A stretch of 33,718 nucleotides of DNA from a virus: the IMG/VR virus record IMGVR_UViG_3300021356_000080, positions 1 through 33,718 of that record, one strand, 5' to 3'. Under the pieces are notes generated by a model. The model saw only the letters and a list, made by a program, of their open reading frames with translations, searched no databases and had not been told where the DNA came from. This document shows, one piece after another, positions 23,275 to 32,446 of the stretch (position 1 is the stretch's first letter; every line of letters starts with the position of its first letter). Both the position numbers and the translations under genes were made by a program.

Positions 23275-25331
23275 TGGCTAATAATGCACCATTTAAGCCT
23301 AATAGCAGTTTAGAAATAAACGGACCTATAGAGTTTTTTAAAGGAACAGTTACAGAAAGCAATACAACTTTTGATATAACTAAAGATTTTATTTTTAAAG
23401 CTCAAAAAAGTATTATGGAAGAAACAAATGCTTTTGATATAACTGGTGCAGGTAGTGCATTAGATATATTTTTTAAACCTGATGGTACTGCTTTTTTTAT
23501 TATTAGTTATGATGATATAAAAAAATGGGATTTAAGTACAGCTTGGGATATTTCTACTGCTACATACAATCACTCAGAAAGTATATCTGGTATTGGTACT
23601 AGTACTAATTATAGATGTTTAACTTTTAGTCCTGATGGATTAAGATTATTTATAATAGAAAATTCGGGAAGTTCAACTAAACAAATACACGAATTTACTC
23701 TATCTGTTGCTTGGGATTTGGGTTCTACAGTTACTGATACAGGAGATATATTAAGTGTCCCAAACACAAATGGCTCTGGCCTTACTTCAAAAAGTATAAA
23801 TTTTAATGATGATGGTAGTAAGTTATTTGTTTATCCTGATAGACTAGCACCTAATTCAGATAGAATATATTCTTTTAATCTTACAACAAACTACAGTCTT
23901 AGTACATCAGCAGGTGCCATTACTTCAAATATAGAAATAAATAATGCAACTAGTTACATTCTTCCTATAGCAGGAAATTTTCGTTTTAATAGTGATGGTA
24001 CAAAACTTTTCATTTCACACACTAGTAGTGCTAGTCAAGTTGCTCAAATAAAAAGTTTTGATTTAAGTACGCCATATGATATAGCAGGTGCAGGAATAGA
24101 ATCAGGAGCTTCTCCTGCTGTGCCTGATCAATCACTTATATATACCACTATAGGGTATCAAACCTTTCCGCATTCGTTCTTTTTTAAAGATGATGGTAAA
24201 AAAATATACTTTTTAAATTATGGAAGTGTTGCTGAATATGATATAGGTGGAAAACAAATTAACTTAGACTTATCTACTGGAAACTATTTTGAAGTAAATT
24301 TAGACGCAGATTCAGATTTAATTTTTGATAATGCTAGATATGTAGATTTATTTTCTGTAAAAGTAAATGGGGTTTCCACTGAAGGTCATGGTACAGTACC
24401 TGGTAATTTTAGTACATCTTCTAATCTAAACTCTCTTATAAGTTTTGGTACTCCTTGGGGTATGGATTTGGTAGATAATGGTACTAAACTGTATCTATAT
24501 GATTTTGCTGATGAACAAGTAAAATATATTTCACTTAGTACTCCTTATGATGTAAGTTCTGGTTCATTTAGTTATCAAAGTTTTACCAGTGTAACTGGAA
24601 GTGGTACTTCTAATTTTAGGTCTTTGACAGTAAGAGATAGTGGCACTAAAATGCATTTGACTACAGGAACAACTGTACACCAATGGACTTTAAACACTGC
24701 TTATAGTTTAGGCAGCACTACTTACAATGGCAGTATTACTCCAACTGGAGGCGATGCAGGTTGGAATATTTTTTGGAACAATGATGGTACAAGATTGTAT
24801 TCTTCTTCTTCAACTGGTACAATACTACAAATGGATTTAAGTACGGCTTATGATATTACTAGTACTGTAACAGATAATGGTACAAGCCCTACTATACCCA
24901 GTAAAATATTGTATGGTATGGATTTAGATGAAACAGGAACTTATTTTTACTATGTTGAAAGTAGCAACTCAAATCAAATAATTTATAGAGCTACTCTATC
25001 TACTCCTTATGACATTACTACTTTAGATTGGAATACTGAGGTTGAAATAGATTTAACTACATTAACAAATCCTTCTATGCCATCTTCAAGTAACAAAACT
25101 GCTGTTAGGATTGTAGATGAAGGAAGAAAAGTAGCTATGCTTGATAACAGCTATGATGTTGTTAGAGTTTTTACTCTACTACAAACTCCATATATTACAC
25201 TTTCCCCTAACGTAGATGTTTTAGGGACACAGACTTCTGTAATAAACGAATCATCTGCACGTTATACATTTAGTACAAAGAACAACGGCACTAAATTTAT
25301 TGGTGCACAAACAGGGACAGACTTTTCATAA
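23274..25331 (+). CDS. Beta-propeller protein 2, double propeller
   Basis: A 685-aa paralogue of its neighbours, starting MANNAPFKPNSSLEI at a TAATG overlap. Blades with DGTKLF and FDLSTPYDI closing strands span about 55-325. At about 330-370 comes the first part of the terminal beta-module (INLDLSTGNYFEVNLDADSD, then LIFDN). A second propeller follows from about 385 to 640, then a short C-terminus (YTFSTKNNGTKFIGAQTG) that resembles the module's last strand. The order suggests a propeller inserted within the module. It is the most AT-rich of the group by eye. It is likely a surface-exposed adhesin. Confidence 0.75.
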   Translation: MANNAPFKPNSSLEINGPIEFFKGTVTESNTTFDITKDFIFKAQKSIMEETNAFDITGAGSALDIFFKPDGTAFFIISYDDIKKWDLSTAWDISTATYNHSESISGIGTSTNYRCLTFSPDGLRLFIIENSGSSTKQIHEFTLSVAWDLGSTVTDTGDILSVPNTNGSGLTSKSINFNDDGSKLFVYPDRLAPNSDRIYSFNLTTNYSLSTSAGAITSNIEINNATSYILPIAGNFRFNSDGTKLFISHTSSASQVAQIKSFDLSTPYDIAGAGIESGASPAVPDQSLIYTTIGYQTFPHSFFFKDDGKKIYFLNYGSVAEYDIGGKQINLDLSTGNYFEVNLDADSDLIFDNARYVDLFSVKVNGVSTEGHGTVPGNFSTSSNLNSLISFGTPWGMDLVDNGTKLYLYDFADEQVKYISLSTPYDVSSGSFSYQSFTSVTGSGTSNFRSLTVRDSGTKMHLTTGTTVHQWTLNTAYSLGSTTYNGSITPTGGDAGWNIFWNNDGTRLYSSSSTGTILQMDLSTAYDITSTVTDNGTSPTIPSKILYGMDLDETGTYFYYVESSNSNQIIYRATLSTPYDITTLDWNTEVEIDLTTLTNPSMPSSSNKTAVRIVDEGRKVAMLDNSYDVVRVFTLLQTPYITLSPNVDVLGTQTSVINESSARYTFSTKNNGTKFIGAQTGTDFS

Positions 25332-27490
25332 TGGCAAATAACCAAGCATTTAAATTAAACTCTGGATTGGCTGTAACTTCTGTCTTTGAGATTGCCACAC
25401 CAGTTACAGAAGAATCTTATGTTTTTAATGGCCCTTGGCCTACCCTTACAGATACTACGTCATTTACTATACCTTCTGCATATGTAGGTGCAAGTGGTAA
25501 CAAAGGTTTATTTTTTAAACCTGATGGGCTACAGATGTATTTTATATCTAATGATTTATTTGGTGGTGAAGCATTTATTTATCAGTTTACTTTGTCTACG
25601 GCTTGGGATGTTACAACTGCTTCCTATACAGCAGTATCAGGAGATAACATAGATAGTGGAAACTATCTAGGAGAAACAGAGGGATTAAAGTTTAGTCCTG
25701 ATGGAACTAAAGCATATGTCTTTTCGTACATATCTCAGTTAATGGTCCAGTACCCTCTTACTACGCCTTGGGACATTTCTACACTGTCTAACTCTACTAG
25801 AGTAGAAATTAATTGGCCTACAGTTGTAGGTGCAGGATTTAATGTGCAAGGCGGTAAATTTAATGATGGTGGTAAACGACTAATACTTTCTCATACCAGT
25901 GTACCGACAAGCTCTCCAGACTTCTATGAAATAACTTTAAGTGAGCCATACAATATAGCTACAGCAGCTTACTATAGTATAACTTATGACTATGCAGGTG
26001 CAAATAATAATGCAGGTCCGTGGACCGATTTTGCTTTTAATAGTACAGGAACTATTGCAGTAGGTGTAAATAGTACAAAAACATCTGATTTTAGTTTTCT
26101 TAGAACTGATCCTAATTCACCTTGGGATTTAAGTACACTAACACAGAATCCACCTTCAGGTGGTAGTTGGTCCCCAAGATTTAACATAACAGGTATAGCT
26201 AATCCTGAAGGAATATTTATACATCCAGATAATACAAAAGTGTTTGTAATAGATGGTACTTCAGATAAAATACATGAGTTAGCAACTAACACAAGTACAA
26301 GTACTTGGGACACAGACTTTAGAAATTATAAGTTAGACCTATCCCAAGGTAATTATTTTACAAAACTTCTTACTAATAATACTCGTCTAGAGTTTGATAA
26401 CCCTCCACCTGACGGACAGATTGGAAGTTTTATTATGGAAATTACTGGCAATAGTGAGGGTTATGATTTAAGCAATTTTACTTTTGAAGAAACTTTTCCA
26501 CGATTGCTGCAACTAAATAATCCTACTAGTTTAAGAGATATTTATGTTAGCCCTGACGGACACTATCTTTATTATATGGATTCGGGTTTAAATCGAATAA
26601 ATTCTAGGTATCTAGAAACTGCTTTTGATTTTGGTTCGTATAATAGTAGATTTGATAAAGCTAAAAGTTTAACTACAGAAGATAGTTCAATGAGAGCTTT
26701 TACTTTTAAACCTGATGGCACTCAATTTTTTATTGCAGGGATAGCTAATGACAGTGTTTATGTATATGATTTAAGTACTCCTTGGGATTTAAACACTGCA
26801 GTGTATGATAGTAGTAAAACTTTTTCGTATAATCCAACCCTTAATGGCGATATAACATCACTAAAGTTTAAGTATGATGGTACTAAAATGTACTTGCTTG
26901 ATGTAACTGGATTTTCAAACGACAAACTTGTAGAGTTTGATCTTAGTACTGCTTGGAATCCTTCTACTGCATCAGCTAGTGGAAATACATTTAATTTAGA
27001 TAGCCCTACGCAGGTATCTAGATATTTACAAAATGGTACGTTTTCACCAGATGGCAGTGAATATTTTGTAATGGAAGGCTACCCCAATAATACTTCACCA
27101 AGTAACTTACACACAATTCATAAATTTACTTTGAGTACTCCTTGGGATGTATCTACAATGTCTTGGGATTCAGAAGTTGGTGGAGGGTCAGGAGGTTTAG
27201 GTTTTTATATTTCTGGCTTAGACGAACCTCACAATTTTATCATTAAACCAGACGGTAAAAAAATCTTTGTTTTTGGTTTTGTGTCAACTGATTCTACTAG
27301 TAATCATTCTTTTACTATAGAGCCATCTTCTACCCCAGACGATTTTTATATATCGTGGCCTGACAATATTAGATGGAACAAAGGTCTTGTACCTGAAACA
27401 CCTGCTACAGGTGAAACAGATCAGTATGCGTTTATTACTACAGATGGTGGTAAAACATATTATGGAAAAGTGCTTGGAGATAACATATGA
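25331..27490 (+). CDS. Beta-propeller protein 3, double propeller
   Basis: A 719-aa paralogue starting MANNQAFKLNSGLAV, again at a TAATG overlap. The first propeller (about 55-320) has FSPDGTKAYVFSY and LSTAWDVTT strands. The split module's first half lies at about 327-378 (YKLDLSQGNYFTKLLTNNTR and FDNPPPDGQIG). The second propeller is at about 390-665 (FKPDGTQFF, YDLSTPWDLNT). The module's second half is at about 668-719: SWPDNIRWNKGLVPETPATG and FITTDGGKTYYGK. This C-terminus is a recurring marine phage fibre end. It overlaps the next gene by ATGA. Confidence 0.75.
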   Translation: MANNQAFKLNSGLAVTSVFEIATPVTEESYVFNGPWPTLTDTTSFTIPSAYVGASGNKGLFFKPDGLQMYFISNDLFGGEAFIYQFTLSTAWDVTTASYTAVSGDNIDSGNYLGETEGLKFSPDGTKAYVFSYISQLMVQYPLTTPWDISTLSNSTRVEINWPTVVGAGFNVQGGKFNDGGKRLILSHTSVPTSSPDFYEITLSEPYNIATAAYYSITYDYAGANNNAGPWTDFAFNSTGTIAVGVNSTKTSDFSFLRTDPNSPWDLSTLTQNPPSGGSWSPRFNITGIANPEGIFIHPDNTKVFVIDGTSDKIHELATNTSTSTWDTDFRNYKLDLSQGNYFTKLLTNNTRLEFDNPPPDGQIGSFIMEITGNSEGYDLSNFTFEETFPRLLQLNNPTSLRDIYVSPDGHYLYYMDSGLNRINSRYLETAFDFGSYNSRFDKAKSLTTEDSSMRAFTFKPDGTQFFIAGIANDSVYVYDLSTPWDLNTAVYDSSKTFSYNPTLNGDITSLKFKYDGTKMYLLDVTGFSNDKLVEFDLSTAWNPSTASASGNTFNLDSPTQVSRYLQNGTFSPDGSEYFVMEGYPNNTSPSNLHTIHKFTLSTPWDVSTMSWDSEVGGGSGGLGFYISGLDEPHNFIIKPDGKKIFVFGFVSTDSTSNHSFTIEPSSTPDDFYISWPDNIRWNKGLVPETPATGETDQYAFITTDGGKTYYGKVLGDNI

Positions 27491-28152
27491 GTACTTCAGG
27501 ATTAATAGCTGCAGCAGCAGCATATAGCAATTACGGACCTTATAGCACTACAATTTCTTTTCATAGTCACACTGTTGACTCTGGTAATATGGACATTACT
27601 GTACCTAGTACTATTGAAGAAGGTGATTTAGCTATAGCATACTCAACAACTGCTACTGGCCCTTCTCCTACTCTTTACTCTGGGTTTACTCAAATAGCCA
27701 GTTTAAATTCTGTTTTTGAAGATATGTTTCAGTATAAGGTTCTTAATGGTACAGAGGGAAATACAACTCTTACCAGAACTGGTGATAGCTATGATGCTGC
27801 AAGTATGATTGTTTTTCGATCAAGTAAGGGTGCAAACACAGTTTGGAGTTTAGACCAAAATAACACAAGTATTGTGCAAACTACTAGTACTCCTTCTACA
27901 GTAAACTTAACCCTTCCTACAGTAGCTCCCACTATCATATTTGCAAACTATTCTGCTTACAATACAGCACCTGCAATTAATGGAACGTTTTGGGATAACG
28001 ACTTCTTAAACAGTGGTGAAAACAATAACAGAATACGTTTCTATTATGAAATACAAAATACAGAAGCTGATCTAGCTGCTAGAAGTATAATAGCATCGGG
28101 TGATTACGGAAGTTATAACAGGTTATCTCATGCAGTATTCAGTGCCGCATAG
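27487..28152 (+). CDS. Beta-rich virion surface protein, 221 aa
   Basis: Starts at an ATGA overlap with the third propeller gene. The N-terminal MSTSGLIAAAAAYSNYG is Ala/Gly/Ser-rich. The rest is predicted beta sandwich with Thr/Ser/Asn-rich strands (DITVPSTIEEGDLAIAYSTT, ASMIVFRSSKGANTVW, YYEIQNTEADLAARSIIASG). I recall similar short proteins among fibre genes in marine phages. The position after three adhesin-like genes suggests a tail-tip or adhesin component. No named domain can be assigned. Confidence 0.6.
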   Translation: MSTSGLIAAAAAYSNYGPYSTTISFHSHTVDSGNMDITVPSTIEEGDLAIAYSTTATGPSPTLYSGFTQIASLNSVFEDMFQYKVLNGTEGNTTLTRTGDSYDAASMIVFRSSKGANTVWSLDQNNTSIVQTTSTPSTVNLTLPTVAPTIIFANYSAYNTAPAINGTFWDNDFLNSGENNNRIRFYYEIQNTEADLAARSIIASGDYGSYNRLSHAVFSAA

Positions 28153-28169
28153 ACATAAAGGAAAATAAA

Positions 28170-28622
28170 ATGTACGTTAACACAATTAAAAATATATACC
28201 CTTATACAGAAAATAATTTTAGAGAAGACAATAAAAGAACTTCTTTTCCTAAAGTTATTACTAATACTTTGTATGCTAAATATGGTGTATTTCCAGTTAC
28301 TGATGGAACTCAACCAGAGTTTGATAAGACAACTCAAAAGGTTGTGGCAGACGATATGCCAACACAAAATGATTCGGGTGATTGGGTACTAGGTTATTCT
28401 GTTGTAGACATGACTCAAGAAGAAATAGATGATCATAATTTATTTATTGCAGAAGCTAATAGAAATAAACGTACTCAGTTATTATTAGATACAGATTATC
28501 TTGCATTATCTGATAACACATTAACAGATGCTATGTCTTTATACAGACAGAAACTAAGAGATATTACAACTAAGGCAAATTGGCCTCATCTTTCTGATGA
28601 TGATTGGCCTATTAAGCCTTGA
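28170..28622 (+). CDS. Tail fibre assembly chaperone-like protein
   Basis: A 150-aa protein, ATG 28170 with AAAGGAAAA upstream. The N-terminal half resembles the Tfa-like pattern (NTLYAKYGVFPVTDGTQPEF, then WVLGYSVVDMTQEEI). The C-terminal half reads RTQLLLDTDYLALSDNTLTD, then YRQKLRDITTKANWPHLSDD and ends DWPIKP, a motif typical of phage fibre-assembly/tail chaperone proteins. These proteins help fibres trimerise or cap their tips. The location immediately downstream of the fibre/adhesin genes strengthens the call. Whether it serves the fibre or the propeller proteins cannot be told. Confidence 0.78.
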   Translation: MYVNTIKNIYPYTENNFREDNKRTSFPKVITNTLYAKYGVFPVTDGTQPEFDKTTQKVVADDMPTQNDSGDWVLGYSVVDMTQEEIDDHNLFIAEANRNKRTQLLLDTDYLALSDNTLTDAMSLYRQKLRDITTKANWPHLSDDDWPIKP

Positions 28623-28647
28623 TATTTTTATATTTATGAGTTAAACT

Positions 28648-28902
28648 ATGAGCCAAGTAAATTTAACAGCAGAAGAATTAGAAGCACTACTAGATCGTGC
28701 AGCACGTAAAGGTGCAAAAGAAGCTCTTCGTTCTATAGGTTTATTAGATGATGATGCTTATAAAGACATTACTGAAATGAGAAACTTAATAGAAGCTTGG
28801 CGAGATACTCGTAAATCAATATGGTCAACATTTGTAAAACTATCTACCGTTGGTATCCTGACCTTCATAGCAGGGGCGGTATGGATGACAATGGGAAAAT
28901 AA
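28648..28902 (+). CDS. DUF6127-like single-TM protein
   Basis: An 84-aa protein. A helical, charged N-terminal region (LTAEELEALLDRAARKGAKE, then DITEMRNLIEAWRDTRKSIW) is followed by one transmembrane helix at about 63-82 (VKLSTVGILTFIAGAVWMTM). This arrangement and the LIEAWRDTRKS segment match phage proteins I recall as DUF6127, often near tail or lysis genes; the name is not verified. The single helix and small size leave open a holin/antiholin or membrane-anchor role. It is well separated from the main lysis genes at 5569-6718. Confidence 0.65.
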   Translation: MSQVNLTAEELEALLDRAARKGAKEALRSIGLLDDDAYKDITEMRNLIEAWRDTRKSIWSTFVKLSTVGILTFIAGAVWMTMGK

Positions 28903-28914
28903 GGAACTAATACT

Positions 28915-31900
28915 ATGGCAATGGAACAAGGCGGTCAAAACATTACAGTACTTGGTGGTGGTGTAATTAAAATTGGAAAAGGGCATACTGTAATGGCAGG
29001 CTCTACTGAAGAAGCTATTAAAGCTGCTATAAATGCTTATGGTAAACGTATTGGTACAATTACATATCAAGATGGAACATCCCAAGTTGTCAACGAATAT
29101 AAAGAAAATCCTAGAAAAGATGTAGACCCTTCCTTACTCAAAGAAGTACCCAAAGTTAAAAAGGTAAAAAAAGCTGATGGTACTACAGCTTATGCTGCCA
29201 TATATGAAGATGGTACAATTAGCTATAGTGATGATGGCGCAATGGGTGCTTATAGAGAAGCATCACGTGCTAAATTGTATAACGATTTAGTAACAGATGC
29301 ACGTACCCGTGAAGACTTTAATACAGACGAACAATATAATACTTTTTTAACTGTTAGAGCATCACGTATTGGACAAGGTACGTATACAAGAATAAACAAT
29401 GCTGACGGTACTTCCACACTAAAAGCACCTAATGGTGCAACTATTGCATCAGGCACTACTGCAGACATGAAGAAACTGCAGCAAAGAAAAAGTAGTACTT
29501 ATTCTACTACTCTACGATATGCAACACAAGCTGCAAAACCCATATCTACTAATGAAAAACGTTATATAATGCAAACTCAAAATCTTTCTACAGATGAAGA
29601 GTTTAATACATTCGTAAGAAATTCATACCAACAACGTATAAACAGATTAAATGCCATACACCAAGAGTGGGATGAAGCAGCAGCAGATCAAGGGCTACTA
29701 GAAGTAAAAGATTATTACACTGAAGTTCCACCTGTGTATGACGATTCTTGGACACCTACAATTATAAACTCTACAGAAAGCTATGGTGAATGGTATTCTG
29801 CAAACATTACTCAACCTGAAAGTGGTTTATCCGCAGGTTCAGAAGGTTCATCTACAATTACAGGTGACGAAACTGGACTTGAAGAAACTGGGTTAGATGA
29901 TACAGGGTTAGATGATACAGGGTTAGATAATACAGGTACTGGTGGAGATATGTCAGGCGTTACTGGTCTTGGCGGTACTATGACAGGAGGTACAGGTGGC
30001 GTTGGGCCTATCACTAGTGGAGATGGTATTATCGGTGGTACTACAGGTGAAGGTACTGGAACATCTATTACTGGTGCAGATCAAGACACTGGATTACCTA
30101 CATTAGACGATCTTGGTGGAGGAATGACAGGTGGCACTAGTGGCACTGATGGTCTTGGTGGAGGAATGACAGGTGGAGTAACAACCCCTAGCATTGACTA
30201 TACCCAACTACAAGACTATAACCCTGCTTCAGGCACGTTTACCTATACAGGTACTCCAGTAGATCAGCAAGCTTCTGGTACGTTTACTATGGGTCAATCT
30301 CCAATGGCAGGTATTAATCCTCCTGCAGCAAATGATTCAATGGCAGGTATTAATCCTCCTATGGATGTACGTACTTATCGTAATGCAGGTGGATTAACTG
30401 CAAACATTACATTTATAAACGGTCAACCACAAACACCTATCCCTCAAGGTTTCTATCCTATATCTCAACAACAACAAACAGGTACATCAACTGGTGTTGA
30501 CATGTCAAGCACACAAGTGCAAATGGCACGTGGTGGTATCATATATGCTAATGAAGGTGTAGATGTTAGTGACGGTACAGGAAATACAGACCTAAACAGT
30601 GATGGGACTGCAGGGGGTAGCATGGATGGAACTGGAAGTTTTGTACTTGAAGACAAAGCTAGTCCTACTCAATTAGGTCAACAGTATGTTCCTATCCAAC
30701 CTTCAGTTGCTAAAGATGATCCAACTACAACGGAAACTAATGAAGCTGCAACAATCACTGACATAATGGAGTATCAAGCTACTACCCCAGGATTACCTAC
30801 AGGTGGAGCATACATTCCTGCAGGAATTACTGAAACAACTGGTCAGTTTACAGAAGAAACTACAGGTCAGTTAGATGGGGATATTGCAGCTACTACAAGT
30901 CAAGCAACAACTACTATGTCTACTTTACCAGACCAATCAGATGCAAATCTAATGACTGCTGCACAAGTTGGTCCTGCTGTTAATACTGCTATAGATGCTA
31001 CTACTGCAGCACAAATGGACCCTGATGATCCACGATCTAAGATAACAGCAGCACAAGCAACAGAAACTTCAGTGTCTGATTTAGAAGCTGCTGAAGGCAA
31101 TCATATTAGATTAGACAACCCAACCACTCGTGAAATCATGGATGGGGAACTTATCTCTGGTTCAGCAGATGCAGAAAAAGCAGCTAAGTTTACTGAAGCA
31201 ATTCAACATGCAGAAGCTTCACCTTCTAAACAGGCTACAGTTCAAGGTCAACTAGAAGGATTAATGGAGCAGTTTGAAGGTGGTGAAACACCTGCATGGG
31301 CTGCAGGAGCAATGCGTACTGCAATGCAAACACTTGCTAAACGAGGTATAGGTTCTTCGTCAATGGCAGGTCAAGCTGTTATTCAAGCTGCTATGGAAGC
31401 ATCCTTACCTATAGCACAAGCAGATGCAGCCACTGTAGCACAGTTTGAATTTAAAAATCTTTCCAATAAACAAGAACGTGCAATGCTTGCAGCACAACAA
31501 CGTGCTCAGTTTATGCAACAAGAGTTTGACCAAGACTTTCAATCACGAGTATTTAACGCAACTAAAATTTCTGAGGCTGCTAATTTAAACTTTACTGCCG
31601 AACAACAGATTGCTCTTGAAAACTCTCGTGCAGCTAACACAATGGAATTGCAAAATCTAAGCAATGAACAAGCACTTGTTATGGCAGAAGCTGCTGCATT
31701 ATCTCAACTTGATATGGCAAATTTAAATAATCTACAACAAGCTGCTGTACAAAATGCTCAGAACTTCTTGTCTATAGAAATGCAAAACTTGTCTAATAAA
31801 CAGCAGACAGAACTGTTTAAAAAAGAGAAAGCAATTCAGGCACTGTTTACTGATCAGGCTGCTACAAATGCAGCAGAACAATTTAATGCAACTTCAAAAA

Positions 31901-32436
31901 ATCAAGTTGATCAGTTTTTTGCTTCATTAACAGCAGACGTATCTAAGTTTAATGCCAACCAAGCTAATGCCCAAGCACAGTTTAATGCAGGCGAATTAAA
32001 TGCTATGGAAAAATTTGAAGAAGAAGTAAACAATCAACGAGATCAGTTTAATGCAAATAACCAATTAGTTATTGCACAGTCTAATGCTCAGTGGCGTAGA
32101 GAAATTGCTACAGCAGATACGGCAGCAGTTAACCGTGCAAACGAAATCAATGCTGCAGCCGTACTAGGCATGAACCAAATGGCATACAACAACCTATGGC
32201 AATACTACAATGACAGTATGTCGTGGGCATGGACATCCGCAGAGAACCAACAAGAACGTGCAACAAACCTAGCCATCGAACAGTTACGTGCTAAGACCAC
32301 ACTAGATAAACAAAACATTGCATTGGATTATTCATCCTCGGCAAACTTTGGTGCAATGATCGGTAAGATTATGACGACAGACTTGAGTGGTTCTTTCTTG
32401 GAAGGTGCATTTGATGCACTAACAGATTTATTATAA
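28915..32436 (+). CDS. Giant helical/low-complexity virion protein, 1173 aa
   Basis: Three parts are visible. Residues 1-300 are mixed alpha/beta (for example GTITYQDGTSQVVNEYKENP). Residues about 317-640 are Gly/Thr/Asp-rich and disordered, including DDTGL 5-mers, two DGLGGGMTGG-like blocks and two MAGINPP. Residues about 760-1173 are helical; within them 836-1088 consist of 23 exact 11-residue repeats, often with Asn at position 2 (QNLSNEQALVM, FNANQANAQAQ). A conserved-looking end follows. Length, composition and late position suggest an internal virion/DNA-ejection protein or long tail component; this is inference. The start ATG 28915 follows AAGGAAC. Confidence 0.7.
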   Translation: MAMEQGGQNITVLGGGVIKIGKGHTVMAGSTEEAIKAAINAYGKRIGTITYQDGTSQVVNEYKENPRKDVDPSLLKEVPKVKKVKKADGTTAYAAIYEDGTISYSDDGAMGAYREASRAKLYNDLVTDARTREDFNTDEQYNTFLTVRASRIGQGTYTRINNADGTSTLKAPNGATIASGTTADMKKLQQRKSSTYSTTLRYATQAAKPISTNEKRYIMQTQNLSTDEEFNTFVRNSYQQRINRLNAIHQEWDEAAADQGLLEVKDYYTEVPPVYDDSWTPTIINSTESYGEWYSANITQPESGLSAGSEGSSTITGDETGLEETGLDDTGLDDTGLDNTGTGGDMSGVTGLGGTMTGGTGGVGPITSGDGIIGGTTGEGTGTSITGADQDTGLPTLDDLGGGMTGGTSGTDGLGGGMTGGVTTPSIDYTQLQDYNPASGTFTYTGTPVDQQASGTFTMGQSPMAGINPPAANDSMAGINPPMDVRTYRNAGGLTANITFINGQPQTPIPQGFYPISQQQQTGTSTGVDMSSTQVQMARGGIIYANEGVDVSDGTGNTDLNSDGTAGGSMDGTGSFVLEDKASPTQLGQQYVPIQPSVAKDDPTTTETNEAATITDIMEYQATTPGLPTGGAYIPAGITETTGQFTEETTGQLDGDIAATTSQATTTMSTLPDQSDANLMTAAQVGPAVNTAIDATTAAQMDPDDPRSKITAAQATETSVSDLEAAEGNHIRLDNPTTREIMDGELISGSADAEKAAKFTEAIQHAEASPSKQATVQGQLEGLMEQFEGGETPAWAAGAMRTAMQTLAKRGIGSSSMAGQAVIQAAMEASLPIAQADAATVAQFEFKNLSNKQERAMLAAQQRAQFMQQEFDQDFQSRVFNATKISEAANLNFTAEQQIALENSRAANTMELQNLSNEQALVMAEAAALSQLDMANLNNLQQAAVQNAQNFLSIEMQNLSNKQQTELFKKEKAIQALFTDQAATNAAEQFNATSKNQVDQFFASLTADVSKFNANQANAQAQFNAGELNAMEKFEEEVNNQRDQFNANNQLVIAQSNAQWRREIATADTAAVNRANEINAAAVLGMNQMAYNNLWQYYNDSMSWAWTSAENQQERATNLAIEQLRAKTTLDKQNIALDYSSSANFGAMIGKIMTTDLSGSFLEGAFDALTDLL
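29866..29940 (+). repeat. Five tandem 15-bp repeats
   Basis: Consecutive in-frame units encode DETGL, EETGL, DDTGL, DDTGL and DNTGT. The third and fourth are identical at the DNA level. They lie in the disordered Gly/Thr-rich middle of the 1173-aa gene and are likely prone to copy-number change. Confidence 0.85.
31420..32178 (+). repeat. 23 tandem 33-bp-phase (11-residue) protein repeats
   Basis: Residues 836-1088 of the 1173-aa protein divide without gaps into 23 units of 11. Position 2 is Asn in more than half of them, with Ala or Asp also common. Position 1 is often Phe, Gln or Leu. In the first half position 11 is usually Met, Leu, Val or Phe. Alternate units resemble each other, giving a weaker 22-residue period (QNLSN recurs). 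This is a hendecad pattern expected for a long helical coiled coil. DNA identity between units is low, so the repeats are old. Confidence 0.8.
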
Positions 32437-32446
32437 GGAGGATAAC

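Noticed and set aside
18827-27490. CRISPR array or transposon-type repeats
   Set aside because: Repeated words in this region are in-frame protein repeats of variable spacing; there are no constant repeats with unique spacers and no terminal inverted repeats.
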